A stretch of 64,000 nucleotides of DNA from positions 66,416,895 to 66,480,894 of the forward strand of contig CM043944.1 in NCBI GenBank assembly GCA_014529385.2, given 5' to 3'. Both the position numbers and the translations under genes were made by a program. The number at the start of each line of letters is the position of its first letter. Within the stretch, counting starts at the first letter, position 1. Under the pieces are notes generated by a model that saw nothing but the letters and a program-made list of their open reading frames with translations, was not told where the DNA came from and searched no databases. Origin of the DNA: Adiantum capillus-veneris. Taxonomy: Eukaryota > Streptophyta > Polypodiopsida > Polypodiales > Pteridaceae. Below, piece by piece: positions 22,117 through 33,480 of the stretch.

Positions 22117-23097
22117 GAGCTTTTGATACCCTAAGATGTCAAAAAGCTGCTCTAGGAGGCCTTGTGACTAGTTTTTTGCGTGTTTTTTGTTTGTTTTTTT
22201 GCTAGATTTTTTAGAGAGTGTCGTGGAATGGGCCGTGTGATAGCTCGAAACGAGCGTATCGCTAGGAGGGATGCGCTGTGCTTTACAGCCCACCGTTTGG
22301 TTCTATTTTGCTCCAGAAAAGCCCAAAACAGTCTTTTCCTAGCTGGGGAACTAGGCTCCAAATAGCAAGTCCTAGTGTGCAATGAAGGAGAGGAGAGTGT
22401 AGGACTTATCCCACATTCCTCACTCCCTCCTTGTGAGTCTAGCCTATATATATAGGAGTGAGACTACCCTATATCATAAGACAGAGACAGAGCTTGGGCC
22501 TGGGATTGGGATTGGGTCAAATGATCCCGATCTCACTTTTATACAAACCAACCCGTTCGTTTTTATAACCTCCCCCTCACTCATGTTTTTATTTTTTGAT
22601 TTTTTCTCGTCCGTTTTTATAACCTCCCCCTCACTCACGTTTTTATTTTTCTTTTTTTTTTGGATATTGTTTGGTACGCGTTTTGGTGCGCGTTGACCTC
22701 ACCTAACTATTTACTGTCTCACCTACCTACTGACCTGCTAATTAGTGGTTCACCTAATTACTAACCTACTTAATTAACTAACTGTGCGCTTAACTGTGCA
22801 CAAACCAGAAAACACAGAAAATTGAAACTTGACAGAACTGTGCAGTGCAAACCAGAAAATGCAGAAAACGTAGAAACGCAAGAAATGCTAACTGTGTAAG
22901 CTAAAATCTGAGCTTAATAGAAGTAGCAAAACAGAGCTTAATAGAACACAGAAAACTTGAATGCAGTCAACAACATTGTGTCTTTCTCTACTGTTTTTGC
23001 ATAACAACAATAATCAAACTTAAGCCGCGCCTTTCCTACATAAAAAATAGCTTCAATACAATTTACAGGTCGCCATTGGAGCTTCACGCGCAGCAGC
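22117..23097 (-). other. Element A leader
   Basis: About 1 kb of untranslated leader. It includes a roughly 50 bp imperfect tandem duplication (near 22556-22604 and 22608-22660: tttttataacctccccctc...) and AT-rich DNA. No ORF of note. Confidence 0.6.
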
Positions 23098-23115
23098 TCC
23101 CCGACAGCGGCGCCA
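23098..23115 (-). other. Primer binding site, tRNA-Asp type
   Basis: Minus-strand TGGCGCCGCTGTCGGGGA, four bases from the 5' LTR end. It differs at two positions from the TGGCGCCGTTGCCGGGGA site typical of Athila/Tat-group elements. Confidence 0.8.
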
Positions 23116-23119
23116 AAAA

Positions 23120-23666
23120 TGTCACGGCTAGGGACTTGCTACGCGCCGTGTGCGAGCCACAAAGGCTCCTAGCACACAGTCATACAACAGACAAGCTCAC
23201 AAGGAAGAATGGTGTGTCACTCACCTTCCTGCGTAGTTGCGAATGAAGGATTCCCGCGCCACGAAGAAGAGGGACACGCCACTACGCCGCGCTCAACCGC
23301 CTCGCCGCCGTCGTGCCGCCGCAACGCTCGATCACACACACACACTCTCACACTCTCTCTCACACGTACACACACACACACAAGGAGATGGTGAAGGAGA
23401 AGGTGGAGATGGAGCAAGAGCGGCTTCTATTGCACAATGAGAGAATGAGTAAAAATTAGGTTTAGTGGCTTTTATATGAGCTCACCCCATTCACACTTGG
23501 GCGCCCATACTTAGCCAACTAACTCCTTGAATATTCCAGTTAGAGTGCGCCTGTCATCGGCGATCACCCTTACCCTGTTCCTATTGGTCCGACAAGCCCG
23601 GTACCTGACTCTAAATAATACAACGTTTATAGATCATAGGGTGTCCGTGTGCCGTGAGGGTTAACA
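23120..23666 (-). repeat. Element A 5' LTR
   Basis: 547 bp, same termini as the 3' copy, with a shorter CA/CT microsatellite (23335-23383). TATA box on the minus strand at 23469-23476 (TATAAAAG). Target duplication gtgaa follows at 23667-23671. Confidence 0.93.
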
Positions 23667-24189
23667 GTGAAATTGCATATGCTTTGAAGTCTATGTTGAT
23701 GGAAATTTTTTTTACGGTTGTCATATTCTTCTCTAGCAAAGTTTCTAGCTTGGTTTTACTCACAAATCCACCATATTCAAATATAATCGGTGGCACATAT
23801 ATTATCAACAAGTTTTTTAACAAGCTATATTGGTTTTTAGCCATGGCCATAAGCTTTGATGTGCTTGTTGGTTGCTGTCACAACTTCTCTTTAGCTTCCC
23901 CTAAAACACTTGCGGCATCTCCTTTGCTGCAGCTCTTTGATCCATGGTGCATGCAACACCTACATCACGGTTGAGTTCGACGACGAGCAAACAAGAACTT
24001 CTTGCGAGTTTCTTCTATTGCCAATACGGTAACATTTTTTCTCTCTTCCAACCAAGCACACATGTGGGGCTAGTGAACTAGAAGAGCAACAAATTGACTT
24101 TGAGCAAGGCTCCCCAAGGAGAGTAGACTCCTTCAAATGTTTCTATTGCAAAACAGAAAAAAAGAGTTGTATGTTTTGGTGATGACCAT
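23667..24189. other. Flank of element A, no gene
   Basis: Continues the pre-insertion sequence that ends at 10175 (shared word gaagtctatgttg on both sides). No recognisable coding or repeat structure, although it may be the leader of the degenerate element that follows. Confidence 0.4.
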
Positions 24190-26400
24190 GGCCTAGTGGA
24201 CTTGCATGAGTTTAATAAGCTAGCTGCACATCAAACTACATTGGAACATAATTTTTCACAATTAAATAGCAATGTTTCCAATCTTACAATGATGCATAAT
24301 TAATTCATGTAATTGCATGTCTACACAAGCTCCATCAGTTCATCCAACACCTCCCACTACTTAAGGTCGAGGGGCGGGGGGAACTCATGTACCACCAGTG
24401 ACTAAGGTCCCCCAAGTGATTTTAACAAGAGACTCCTCAGCTTCCTATAAAGATTCTGGTAAGCTTAAGCCACTAGTTTATTGCAGAAAAGAGTGTGAAT
24501 GCAATAAGCATAGAGGCAATTCTCACACTTCAAGGCAAGGCTTATATGTGGTGGATACATCTCCAGGAGAAGGCTTATATGTTGTCAATTATTGTGGTAT
24601 CATCTCAAAGCTAGATGATATCAATGATTTTCAATAAGTACAGGGCTTTTCTTCAAGTTCTTGCTACAGATTTGACAAGCCAATGTTAAAACCTGTCACT
24701 CCAAGACTCTATCTGAGGCTATAAGAAATGCGTATATTTGTTATCATGCATTGCATGAAGATGATAGCACTCCGACTAAGACACGCTATAAAACTGCATC
24801 ACACACGCAATGACAACCTCTACATTTAAGAGGAGAAAATTTATGGTTCCTAAAGGAGAGTCTTTCAAAAAGGTCAAGGGATCTAAGGGAGCCCCCTCTC
24901 AAACAAAGAGTTTGAAGGATCCAAGCAAAAGTGCCTTTGTTTCAATTGCATGGGTAAACAACATGAATAAAGGACTATCCACATAATAAGTCCAAGAATA
25001 ATGGCAAAGGTAACAAGGTTGATTGAGGAAAATCTATGCACATGGTGCATGTTTTACCTCTCACCTTTGCTCCAACATATTCACAAGTAGAAATTTCTTA
25101 AATGGAGACCATTGATGAATGTTGTCTCACTACCTCTATAACTTATAAGGCAACCTACTTGTGGACCCCATGAACTAGTGCATATCAACGGTAAGATTCA
25201 TGGTGATAAATCATGAGTTTTGGTAACTGATGGGGCTCTTCATAATTTCCTTAATTACAAGTTAGTTAAGTGCCTTGAGTTGCCCAAATCTCTTGGTACC
25301 ATCATTACATGGTTTCCTTCCCTTGGAAATTCAAGGACATACAATGATTATGATCTCCAAGTGATGTACTTGTCTCTTGCTGATTTGGTTCTAAGTAGGG
25401 CTTGGTTGCATGGTTTGGGGCCTACTCTTGCTCAAAGTTATGAACACAATTCTATCCAATGTTTTGCTAATGGCCATCATGTGTTGCTTTTGGGAGAGGG
25501 GGATGTGCCATAGTCTCCACCGATATGTGTAGCAGAACTCCAAACCTTGTATGACAATTAAAGGGCAATGTGAGCATGATCAGTCTTATTCTCATATATG
25601 GAGCCATGTATTTAAGCGAGATCTCACCCACTCATATGCAAGTGGTTCGACGGCTCCACCTTCTCAAGTAACAAATTGACTTGTTGGGAAAACTTTTCCA
25701 TTGGGTATGGGCACTAACCTCACAAGGGGAGAGTATGCATATTTGTAACTCCAACTCACGGCCTCGCATCTTATAGAGTGTCACAATATCCTCGTGCAGG
25801 TCACCCCGAGATACGTAAGACCTATGCACTCATCTGCAGACAGTTTTACTGACCATGTTTGCATAAAGATGTTCAAGAACATGTAAGCAACTGCCGAAAG
25901 TTCCAGGTTATCAGGAAAAATGGTTAAAATATGAGGACTGCTTCATCCTTTAGAGATTCCAAAAGGCAAGTGGAAGAGTATCACAATGGATTTCATCATA
26001 GGGCTCCCTACTGGACATAATTCCATATGGGTTGTAGTTGACCTCCGTACCAAGATGCAAAGATTTATACCTACATAAACCACTGTTAAAACTCCAGAAG
26101 TAGCATGGCTATTTGTGGAGAATGTCTACAGACTATATGGTCTACCAATAATATTGACTGTGATCACGATTGCTAGTTTAACAGTCGTTTTTGGCGTGCA
26201 ATATACCATAAGTTGGGTACTCAGCTAAGCTTAAGAACGGCTGATCATCTTGAGACAGATGGTCAAGCCAAATGGATAAACTAGGTTTAGAAGATTTCTT
26301 ACACAACTATATAAGCAAAAATTAAACGGATTGGGAAGACAATCTATCCTTCTTAGAGTTTGCTTACAATAGTGCTAAACAGGTTTCTACACATGGAGCT
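24190..26400 (+). pseudogene. Degenerate chromovirus-like Ty3/gypsy element (element D), RT missing
   Basis: Reading across many frames: Gag amino part similar to that at 57.8 kb (24190-24310), a Gag motif with Tyr-Trp-Trp-like residues (24538-24580), a ruined zinc knuckle (about 24930-24970), a protease remnant with TDGALHNFLNY (25220-25513, with the downstream LSRAWLHGLG part), then integrase: HPEI...C..C region (25800-25910), first Asp region (about 25985), DHLETDGQAKW (26250-26280). RT and RNase H, normally about 1.5 kb, are absent between protease and integrase. Numerous stops and frameshifts; no LTRs found. Confidence 0.65.
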
Positions 26401-26406
26401 ACCTAT

Positions 26407-26410
<4 letters not shown>

Positions 26411-26444
<34 letters not shown>
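26411..26444. repeat. (GA)n microsatellite
   Basis: GA run directly at the broken end of the integrase remnant. Confidence 0.9.
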
Positions 26445-26446
<2 letters not shown>

Positions 26447-26507
26447 GTGGACTATTTTTTATAGATGCTCTCAATCAATGGACACCACGGACAGCCGCTA
26501 GGCCTGG

Positions 26508-26510
<3 letters not shown>

Positions 26511-26574
<64 letters not shown>
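26511..26574. repeat. (TA)n(CA)n microsatellite
   Basis: About 44 bp of TA followed by about 20 bp of CA. Confidence 0.9.
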
Positions 26575-26575
<1 letters not shown>

Positions 26576-26815
26576 GAGGAGTGTTGAGGAAAAATGTAGG
26601 CTCTTATAGACCAATTAACCAAGATGTAGACAAATCCTCTAGGGAAAATTTTAGAGGAAATTTTTAAATAATATTTGCATTTTTGTATTTACCTACAACT
26701 TTGAAGTCTTGAAAGATGTGTGTAACTTGGATCTTTACACATAGAGAGACATGCACATATATTTGAGGTGCAATTATACTCCGCTTACACACCCACACAT
26801 TTAACCATTAGACTT

Positions 26816-26873
26816 TACTCTCTCTTTCTCTCCCTCCCTCGCACTCACACCATTAACCACTACAGTTTAACGA

Positions 26874-26906
<33 letters not shown>

Positions 26907-26935
26907 TCACACCATTAACCACTACAGTTTAATTG

Positions 26936-26979
<44 letters not shown>
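26816..26979. repeat. Duplicated CT/CA-rich microsatellite
   Basis: A roughly 60 bp unit (ctctctctc...cattaaccactacagttta) is repeated with variation, ending in (CT)n at 26936-26978. It lies upstream of the exon-like sequence at 27.15 kb and could be its 5' UTR or promoter-proximal pyrimidine tract. Confidence 0.6.
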
Positions 26980-27154
26980 CCGCGTGCGCGTGCCTGCAGT
27001 GCGCGCCTTATAATTTGAAAACTCTCGCCAGCAGCAGCAAGTGGTGAGCGTCCTATGTTAGATTTCCTGTTGATCGTCTCTACATATCATCACTAACAAA
27101 AGTTCAGCCCGTGTTTCGTCCTCCTCCCCTTTCCCCCCTTTCCTGTCATCAGCC

Positions 27155-27442
27155 ATGTCAACTGATATTGATGCCTCTTCCCTAATCAAAGGTGCCGCAC
27201 CAATGGAGAAACCACAAGAGGAAGGCCAGTTTCTAAAGCATGATCAGCCCCCGGCCAAGCTTTCTTCGAAGCCCTTGCAAACTGCTCAAACAGGTCAGTG
27301 TCTCGCTGAATCCCCTGTGCTTGGTCACTCGTGGTTGAGTCCTGTCATTTTCCGTATGATTTTACTCTTCACAGTTAGTGTTTATTGTCTCATGCTGTTA
27401 ATGTCGGTTGTCAACGTTGATTCAACTAGTGACTCTGTGTAA
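27155..27442 (+). pseudogene. Exon-like gene fragment (first exon and start of intron)
   Basis: The ATG at 27155 opens a hydrophilic, host-protein-like stretch (about residues 1-47, with FLKHDQPPAKLSSKPLQ) that ends at a good splice donor, ACAG|GTCAGT, near 27294. The rest of the open frame looks like intron. A pyrimidine-rich stretch precedes the ATG. I do not recognise the protein. It looks like a captured or decayed piece of a cellular gene and overlaps the left arm of a large inverted repeat, so transcription would give a hairpin rather than a useful mRNA. Confidence 0.4.
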
Positions 27443-27691
27443 AAAACAGAGAAAAAACACAGAGTCACTAGTTGAATCAACGGTGACAACCGACATTAAC
27501 AGCATGAGACAATAAACACTAACTGTGAAGAGTAAAATCATACGGAAAATGACAGGACTCAACCACGAGTGACCAAGCACAGGGGATTCAGCGAGACACT
27601 GACCTGTTTGAGCAGTTTGCAAGGGCTTGGAAGAAAGCTTGGCCGGGTTGGCCGGGGGCTGATCATGCTTTAGAAATTGGCCTTCCTCTTG
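27215..27691. repeat. Large near-perfect inverted repeat (226/235 bp arms, 16 bp loop)
   Basis: Left arm 27215-27440, right arm 27457-27691, loop 27441-27456. By eye the arms differ by three substitutions and one 9 bp duplication (ccggccaa-type) in the right arm. Both arms contain exon-like sequence, splice donor and intron. A transcript through it would fold into a long double-stranded RNA like an hpRNA or young MIR locus. Confidence 0.92.
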
Positions 27692-27712
27692 CTGTTGGAT
27701 TCTTTTCTATGG

Positions 27713-27800
27713 TTTCACTAAATCCCCAGTGCTTGGTCAATGAGTTCTATCATTTTTCGTATGATTTACTCTTCACAGTTAGTGTTTATTGTGCAATGGT
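27713..27800 (+). repeat. Third, diverged direct copy of the intron segment
   Basis: After the right arm, cccagtgcttggtcaatgag and gtatgatttactcttcacag repeat the intron portion of the left arm in direct orientation with several changes. This older copy suggests the locus is the original gene relic beside which the inverted copy arose. Confidence 0.75.
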
Positions 27801-27921
27801 TGGCTACCTCCTTAGAGGTCCTTTTTGAGTCTCTTTGAGAAGGAATTTTCTATTTATTTCTGGCACAGCTTCAAAGTTTAGTGATCTTTGGAAGTTGCAT
27901 GTGTAGAGACATAAAGATGTC

Positions 27922-28146
27922 ATGGACTGTGTGCAGTTCTCCCCCCTCCCCCCTCATAATTCGATCGAAGATTATGAATATAAAGATAAATTTGGAGGCT
28001 TTATAAACAGAGACAGAGATATCAATGGTGGTACAAGGTTTACACCTCAGAATGGGGGCTTGAAAAGGAACTGCAGTTTTGATGGCAGTGAGATCTATAT
28101 GAGCACGGTTGGGGAGGGAGAGAGAGAGAGAGAGAGAGAGAGATAA
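27922..28146 (+). other. Possible exon fragment ending in (GA)n
   Basis: A 74-codon ORF with a hydrophilic, protein-like middle (FGGFINRDRDINGGTRF) that decays into a GA microsatellite at 28117-28143. It may be a later exon of the gene relic at 27.2 kb. Not recognised. Confidence 0.25.
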
Positions 28147-28939
28147 GAAAAGGAGGTTGGGTAGGCAACTTCAATGGGTTGCGAGCTTGCGACTCCCAAT
28201 CAGGAGAGGTGAGGTCAATGGGTAAGTAGCACTGTCTGCAGTGCTCATTCCCATGCTAATTCCGAATCAGCTCCAGTTGCACTTAACTGTCTGCCGACGG
28301 TGCTCCTGTGACCCGATCATAGAGCCGTCCCCCAAGTGGCAAGCACCCCAAGTCCCCCAAAAACACATGGACCAGTGCTGAGTGGACCACTATCAGCCAC
28401 AACCTCCAGAGCGCCAATGTAGATAGGCGAAGAGTCCGTGCTCACAAGGGCTCTCGCCTCAGGCCTTTCGTCACCTAATTGCACTATGAGAACAACTCCT
28501 CATTAATGAACCGAATGCTAGATAGGTCTTGAAGATTGTGATCCATAAAAATTTGCGATGCTGGGGTTCCATTTGGAAGAGGCTTCTCAAGTGGAAGAGG
28601 CTTCTACAAGGATAGCCGCATGAAAGCCTGCAGCAAGGTAGGAACACAAAATCCCTCATCACCTCTCTCTCTCTCTCTCTCTCTCCACCCACCAAGCTTG
28701 GCATCGGTAGTATGGCCATCCAACCCCAGTGTGGGAGTCGCAAATAATACACATGTGCAGGGAACATGAAGAAGCGATAATGATCATATCTAGCAGTGTG
28801 GGAGCTGCACCCGGTGTTCAAGCTGAGCATAGTAGACTCGAGGTCCATGGTGGCAACAGCGGCCAAGAGAAAGGAGCATTAAAAATCCGATAAAGGGCGT
28901 CGATTGGGTGCAGAGGAAGTGGTTGGGGGGGGGGGGGGG

Positions 28940-28987
<48 letters not shown>

Positions 28988-29448
28988 AAGAAGAAGAAGA
29001 GTATTTTAACGTCGTAGGAAACTATCCCAAGAGACTATGGATAAGCTGCTAGAGTGTGGGCACATGTTAGTAATGGGGCAGGAGAACGTGAAGAGAGTTC
29101 AATTGGCGAGGTTCATTCTACGGTAAAGCTACCCAACAAGTGAGCTTACTAGTTCCCGAGGGATGGACCGATCCATCGGCTAAGAACTTTGATCCCACTG
29201 CAAGAAGTGACAATGGGAGCTATGTATACGACTTTGCATAAAAGAAGTGAAAGTCATGGCAATGTTATTTTGCACATAATCAATGAAGCAACCATACTAG
29301 AGTGTGTGTGCAAGTGCACGTGCATACACACAGGTCTGTTAAGATTATTTTGTAGGTTATTAGGAATGAAACTATGCAAGAGCTTGCACAAAGATAAAGA
29401 GAGATAATGGAATTTTTTTAACTCAAGGCAATATCATTGAAAAGGGAA

Positions 29449-29514
<66 letters not shown>

Positions 29515-30241
29515 ATACCTTTCACCTTAAGTGCTAGCTCCAGCAGGGGATCCAGAATCATGCATGGACCCTCAGAGTTTCCAAGTCCGAATGCGGATTT
29601 TGGATCGGATGATATACAAAAAGGACAAGAGTGGGTTGCTATGTGGCAACAAATGCTCACAACCACTCTTCCTCCATCTCTTCATTTGCTTGCAGACACG
29701 GCAAACAACTATGTGCATTTGGATGGCCTCTAGCAACACACAGCAGCACCCGATCGAGCTGGCGAGGAGCCTTGGTCTGCTAACAACGCCGTCAACACAT
29801 GCTCTCACCCACAACCTCGAGTTGTGGGTGGACACCTCAAGTTGTGGATGCACCTCTATTTCCATGGGCTGCAGCCAAAATCACATGCAGACATCCAAAA
29901 CAAAAGCTTGGCATTGCAAGGCTTTCTAAGTCAGGTTTCAAGCCAAAAGTTCCAAAGTTGCTAAACTCTTGCTAGAGAAGAAAAAGGCTATTCGTCTACA
30001 CACACCCACATACCATGCCCATGGTGGTGGCCTATTTCTATCCACAACTATATGGATGGCAAGCTCCTCAATTAAATGAGATCCCACGAACACCTCAAGT
30101 TGTGGGATGCATATAACACACCTCTATTTCGTTCGAGGAGAAGCTAGTGCCACAAAAGAAACTATGGGGAGGAGGCATTCTTCGCACTACGCATGAGGAG
30201 GAGGAGAAAGCTGCAAAAGCCTTCATGGGGTTACGCTAGCT

Positions 30242-30315
<74 letters not shown>

Positions 30316-30426
30316 GGGGGCGGCCATACTAGGGAAGTGCAGTTGAGAGGGGTCAACGTACAAGGGTTGGCATGAAGATCAATTATGATAGGCAGAGCAA
30401 CCCTCCCCTGGCTTGGGTGTCTATGG

Positions 30427-30484
<58 letters not shown>

Positions 30485-31021
30485 TCACCACCTCCTAGAT
30501 TTCCACCGTGATCAGACACCATTCCTCTGTTCCCTAATATACCACCGCATATCTACAACACCTACACGACCTCAGCCATTGTATTGTTGCCTTGCCAACC
30601 ACCTTGCATGGTTCCTCTCTCACATGCTTTGATGTGGGGTCAAATCTTGGAAGCCAGGGAGGGGAGTGGGGGTGGGGGCAAGTGAGGGAAGAGGGGCCAT
30701 GCCGCCGCCGGAGTCGGTGCCGCTTTACTAGTGCTATATAATGCACAAGTCAAAGAGGATTTGCTCTTGTTATTATGAAAAAATTCTAAAATATTTAAAT
30801 GTTCTATTAAAAAAAGAAAGCATCACTAGGGACTTAGCTTTTTTTAGACAGGCCAATATGATATTTCTGACTGGTGGAGAAAATACTAGAGTTTTTACCA
30901 TGAAAAGCTTAAGAGATTGTATTAAGAACAAGGTGAGGACTCACATTGGCTTGCAAATGGCAATGACACATAGAGAGCGATTGAAAGTGAAATAGAATGT
31001 TGTAAAACTTGCAAACCAAAT

Positions 31022-31099
<78 letters not shown>

Positions 31100-31565
31100 A
31101 GATAGATTGATTAATTTAAGAGAGTATCTGAGATCCTCACTTCTGGAAAAGAGAATGAGAAAAAACACACACACATGGAAAAATGTCATTTCAACTCTAA
31201 AATATAAAGAGAAGAACAAAGAGAAACAGGTAAGAGAAGAACAAAAAGAAACATATTCTGAACAGAAAAAACAGACTCAATTTTCAAAGACTAAGAAATC
31301 CCTAAAAGAAAGAAAAAAGAAAAAGACAAAAAGTTTGGTCCTTCACATGAATTCTGTTATTGGCGTGATTAAACCTTAAAAGAACAATGACACAACTGCA
31401 AACAATGGGAGAAGATCATGTAATTTGGGAGAAGAACACGTGAGCTAATCTCATAAGTGCGAGTGAAACGAACCTTTGGGGTGGTCACCGCGTAAATATG
31501 TCAAAGGACACACATTGTGTGTCATGAGTATGGACATCATAGAAGTGAAAAGGTCCAAGTTTTAT
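28147..31565. other. Microsatellite-rich DNA without recognisable genes
   Basis: Contains (CT)n at about 28663-28684, poly-G plus (GA)n at 28923-28983, (GA)n at 29453-29512, (GA)n plus poly-G at 30244-30321, (GT)n(GA)n at 30428-30484 and (TG)n(CG)n(GA)n at 31019-31097. A 48 bp motif at 28985-29033 recurs inverted at 56829-56876. ORFs across the repeats are artefacts. Confidence 0.7.
31561..31565. repeat. Target site duplication tttat (left)
   Basis: Identical to 38253-38257, immediately outside the other LTR. Confidence 0.85.
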
Positions 31566-31836
31566 TATTACATGGACATAATTCTGCCACGGGTATTTTG
31601 ACAGGGATGGACGACCTCTGGCTCTCCACCCAGCCATAGAGGAGAATGGGGAGGTCCTCCACATTTTCAAGGTATATGGTGTGTGGCCTACCATCCACAC
31701 TAGCCAGCCGCCCGTGCACTCCGGCATGGGCATCCTCTCCCTCTGAACCCCGGATGGCACCTATCGTTACGCATCGGCCATGGCCCATTGGCCATTCGGT
31801 CGGGTGTCCGTCACAGGCGTTACAGCCTACGTGACA
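31566..31836 (-). repeat. Element C 3' LTR
   Basis: On the minus strand it runs TGTCACGTAGGC...ATGTAATA, 271 bp, and pairs with 38005-38252. The 3' end TA instead of CA is shared by both copies and resembles the LARD family (TCTTATA). The purine tract AAGAGAGGGGTAA abuts it at 31837-31849. Confidence 0.9.
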
Positions 31837-32375
31837 TTACCCCTCTCTTAGGGAGAGTTTTCCTCCTGGAAAACAAAGTGGAAATATCGCAAAGCGATCG
31901 CACTACGGCGTTCTCAAGTGGCTGCTTCTTCATGTATGTCTGTCCATTTAACCAGTACCTCTTGGTACACTTTATGCCGGGTATATCTATCATGATATCC
32001 AAGAACCTTTTCTAGTTCATGTGGTATCTTTGGTGGCTCAATCAAATCCACCAAAATATCTGAAGAAACTACATTCTCCAACCCGTGAACTGATTTCTTC
32101 AGTTTACTAACATTGAAGACAGGGTGAATTTGAGAACCCTCTGGTAACTCAAGTTTATAAGCTACATCTCTAATCTTCTTAAGGACTTTGAAAGGACCGC
32201 AATATTTAGGAGAAATTTGTCGCACTTTTCCATTTTCATGGATTCTGACTCCGCAAGAACCTTTCGGAGCTGCTTTAAGCATATCATTCATGTCTTCAAG
32301 GAAATTCTTCACATACTAAATCTTCTCCTTCTCTAGCCCTATAGCCATAGGACATCTCGGCTGGAAACCATAAAT
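31837..32375 (-). pseudogene. Element C integrase tail and chromodomain
   Basis: The open part 32312-31914 holds the integrase carboxy region (GPFKVLKKI near residue 40, VFNVSKLKK near 65) and a chromodomain (about residues 100-132, with the VLVKW core). Chromodomains of this group direct integration to specific chromatin. The frame stops at TGA 31914-31916 exactly where the conserved Trp of the WE motif is expected. Beyond the stop the frame continues to a TAA beside the purine tract. Confidence 0.85.
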
Positions 32376-33480
32376 CAACATATTGAATGGCGTAAATCCA
32401 ATCTTTGAGTCTTTGGAGCTGGTATAAGCAAACTCCAATAAGGGTAAGTATTCTTCCCAGATTGCTTCTTACTTACGTAAGAACGCAACGTATCTTCTAG
32501 AATTTGGTTGATTCTTTTCCTTTGACCATCAGATTGCGGATGATCTGTTGTACTCATAATTAGAGTAGTATCTAACTTTTTGAAGACTTTCCTCCAAAAA
32601 TGACTATTAAATTTCTTATCTCTATCTGACACTATATCTGCGGGCAGGCCATATAGCTTGTAGAGATTTTCAATGAAGAGTTTTGCCAACTCTAGTGTTT
32701 TTACGGTTTTCTTTATGGCAATAAACTTTGCCATTTTAGTTAACATGTCCACCACCATCCAAACTGAGTCATTTCCTCAACTCGTCTTAGGTAGCCTGGT
32801 GATGAAATCCATGAAAATGCTTTTCCATTTCCCTTGAGGGATCTCTAAAGGATGGAGCAATCCTCCAACCTTGAGTCGCTCATGCTTATTGACCTAACAC
32901 TTATTCCATTGCAACACATAAGTTTGGACGTTCTTAAACAACCTTGGTCAGTAAAATTGTGGTTTGACTAGTGCATAGGTTTTCTGAATCCTTGGATGAC
33001 CTGCTCTCGGACTGTAATGACTTTCTTTTAGAATGCGCGTTCGAAAGTCACCAATACTTGGTACACACACCCTACCCTTGTGGAGTAAGTACCTGTAGTT
33101 AGCAAACTTCCCGACGAAGTTTATCGCCCCCCTTTGAAGCCATGGCAGTCAAAGGTGACGAAGGGCCTACGTCAGAGCTCTTCGGCTTCCTACTCTGCCC
33201 GAAAGTTTTGGCTAGCCTCTTCGGACTAACTCTCGCTTCTCTACTCGTCGCATCTATGGTCTGTCTCTCCGGACTAGCACTATGTGCCGACGAGGGAGGT
33301 GGTTGCGTCTATGATGAAGTGCGATCGGGTATAGTGGGCCAGACCTCTGTAAAAGAAGGATCGTGCTCACATAAGCCCTGCAGTGACTGCAAGAAGCCGT
33401 TCTTGAAGAATGTGAATCTTAACTCATTAAATTGTGGTGTGCGACTAAGTGCATCCGCCACTTCATTAAATTTACCTCTC
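32375..33480 (-). pseudogene. Element C integrase
   Basis: The longest open part, 32758-32375, contains the first Asp region, the SDRD second Asp motif and the DHPQSDGQ motif. The Glu expected three residues after DGQ is Lys (codon at 32516-32518), so the DDE triad is broken. Upstream the zinc-binding half can be followed in other frames to about 33.4 kb. A 114-codon plus-strand ORF at 33142-33486 is a shadow. Confidence 0.8.

Larger units (their letters stand above)
10176..23666 (-). mobile_element. Complete Ty3/gypsy retrotransposon, Ogre/Tat/Athila-like (element A)
   Basis: 13.5 kb on the minus strand with LTRs 23120-23666 (5') and 10176-10750 (3'), perfect 5 bp target duplication, tRNA-Asp-type primer site and a purine tract at the 3' LTR. 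Domain order: Gag with MHLRSGR start and zinc knuckles, protease, acidic/basic spacer, RT, RNase H, integrase, then a second protease-like domain and W-V-P-K repeats, then an extra ORF. There is no chromodomain and no archaeal RNase H, so it is non-chromoviral. The coding region is one frame from 21.8 to 12.8 kb apart from five stop codons, with a separate frameshift in the first ORF. The LTRs differ by about ten substitutions by eye plus microsatellite length, so the insertion is fairly recent. Confidence 0.93.

Noticed and set aside
28190-28470. SINE or Helitron fragment
   Set aside because: The sequence has a repeat-like feel, but no terminal CTRR hairpin, no poly-A tail and no pol III boxes were found.
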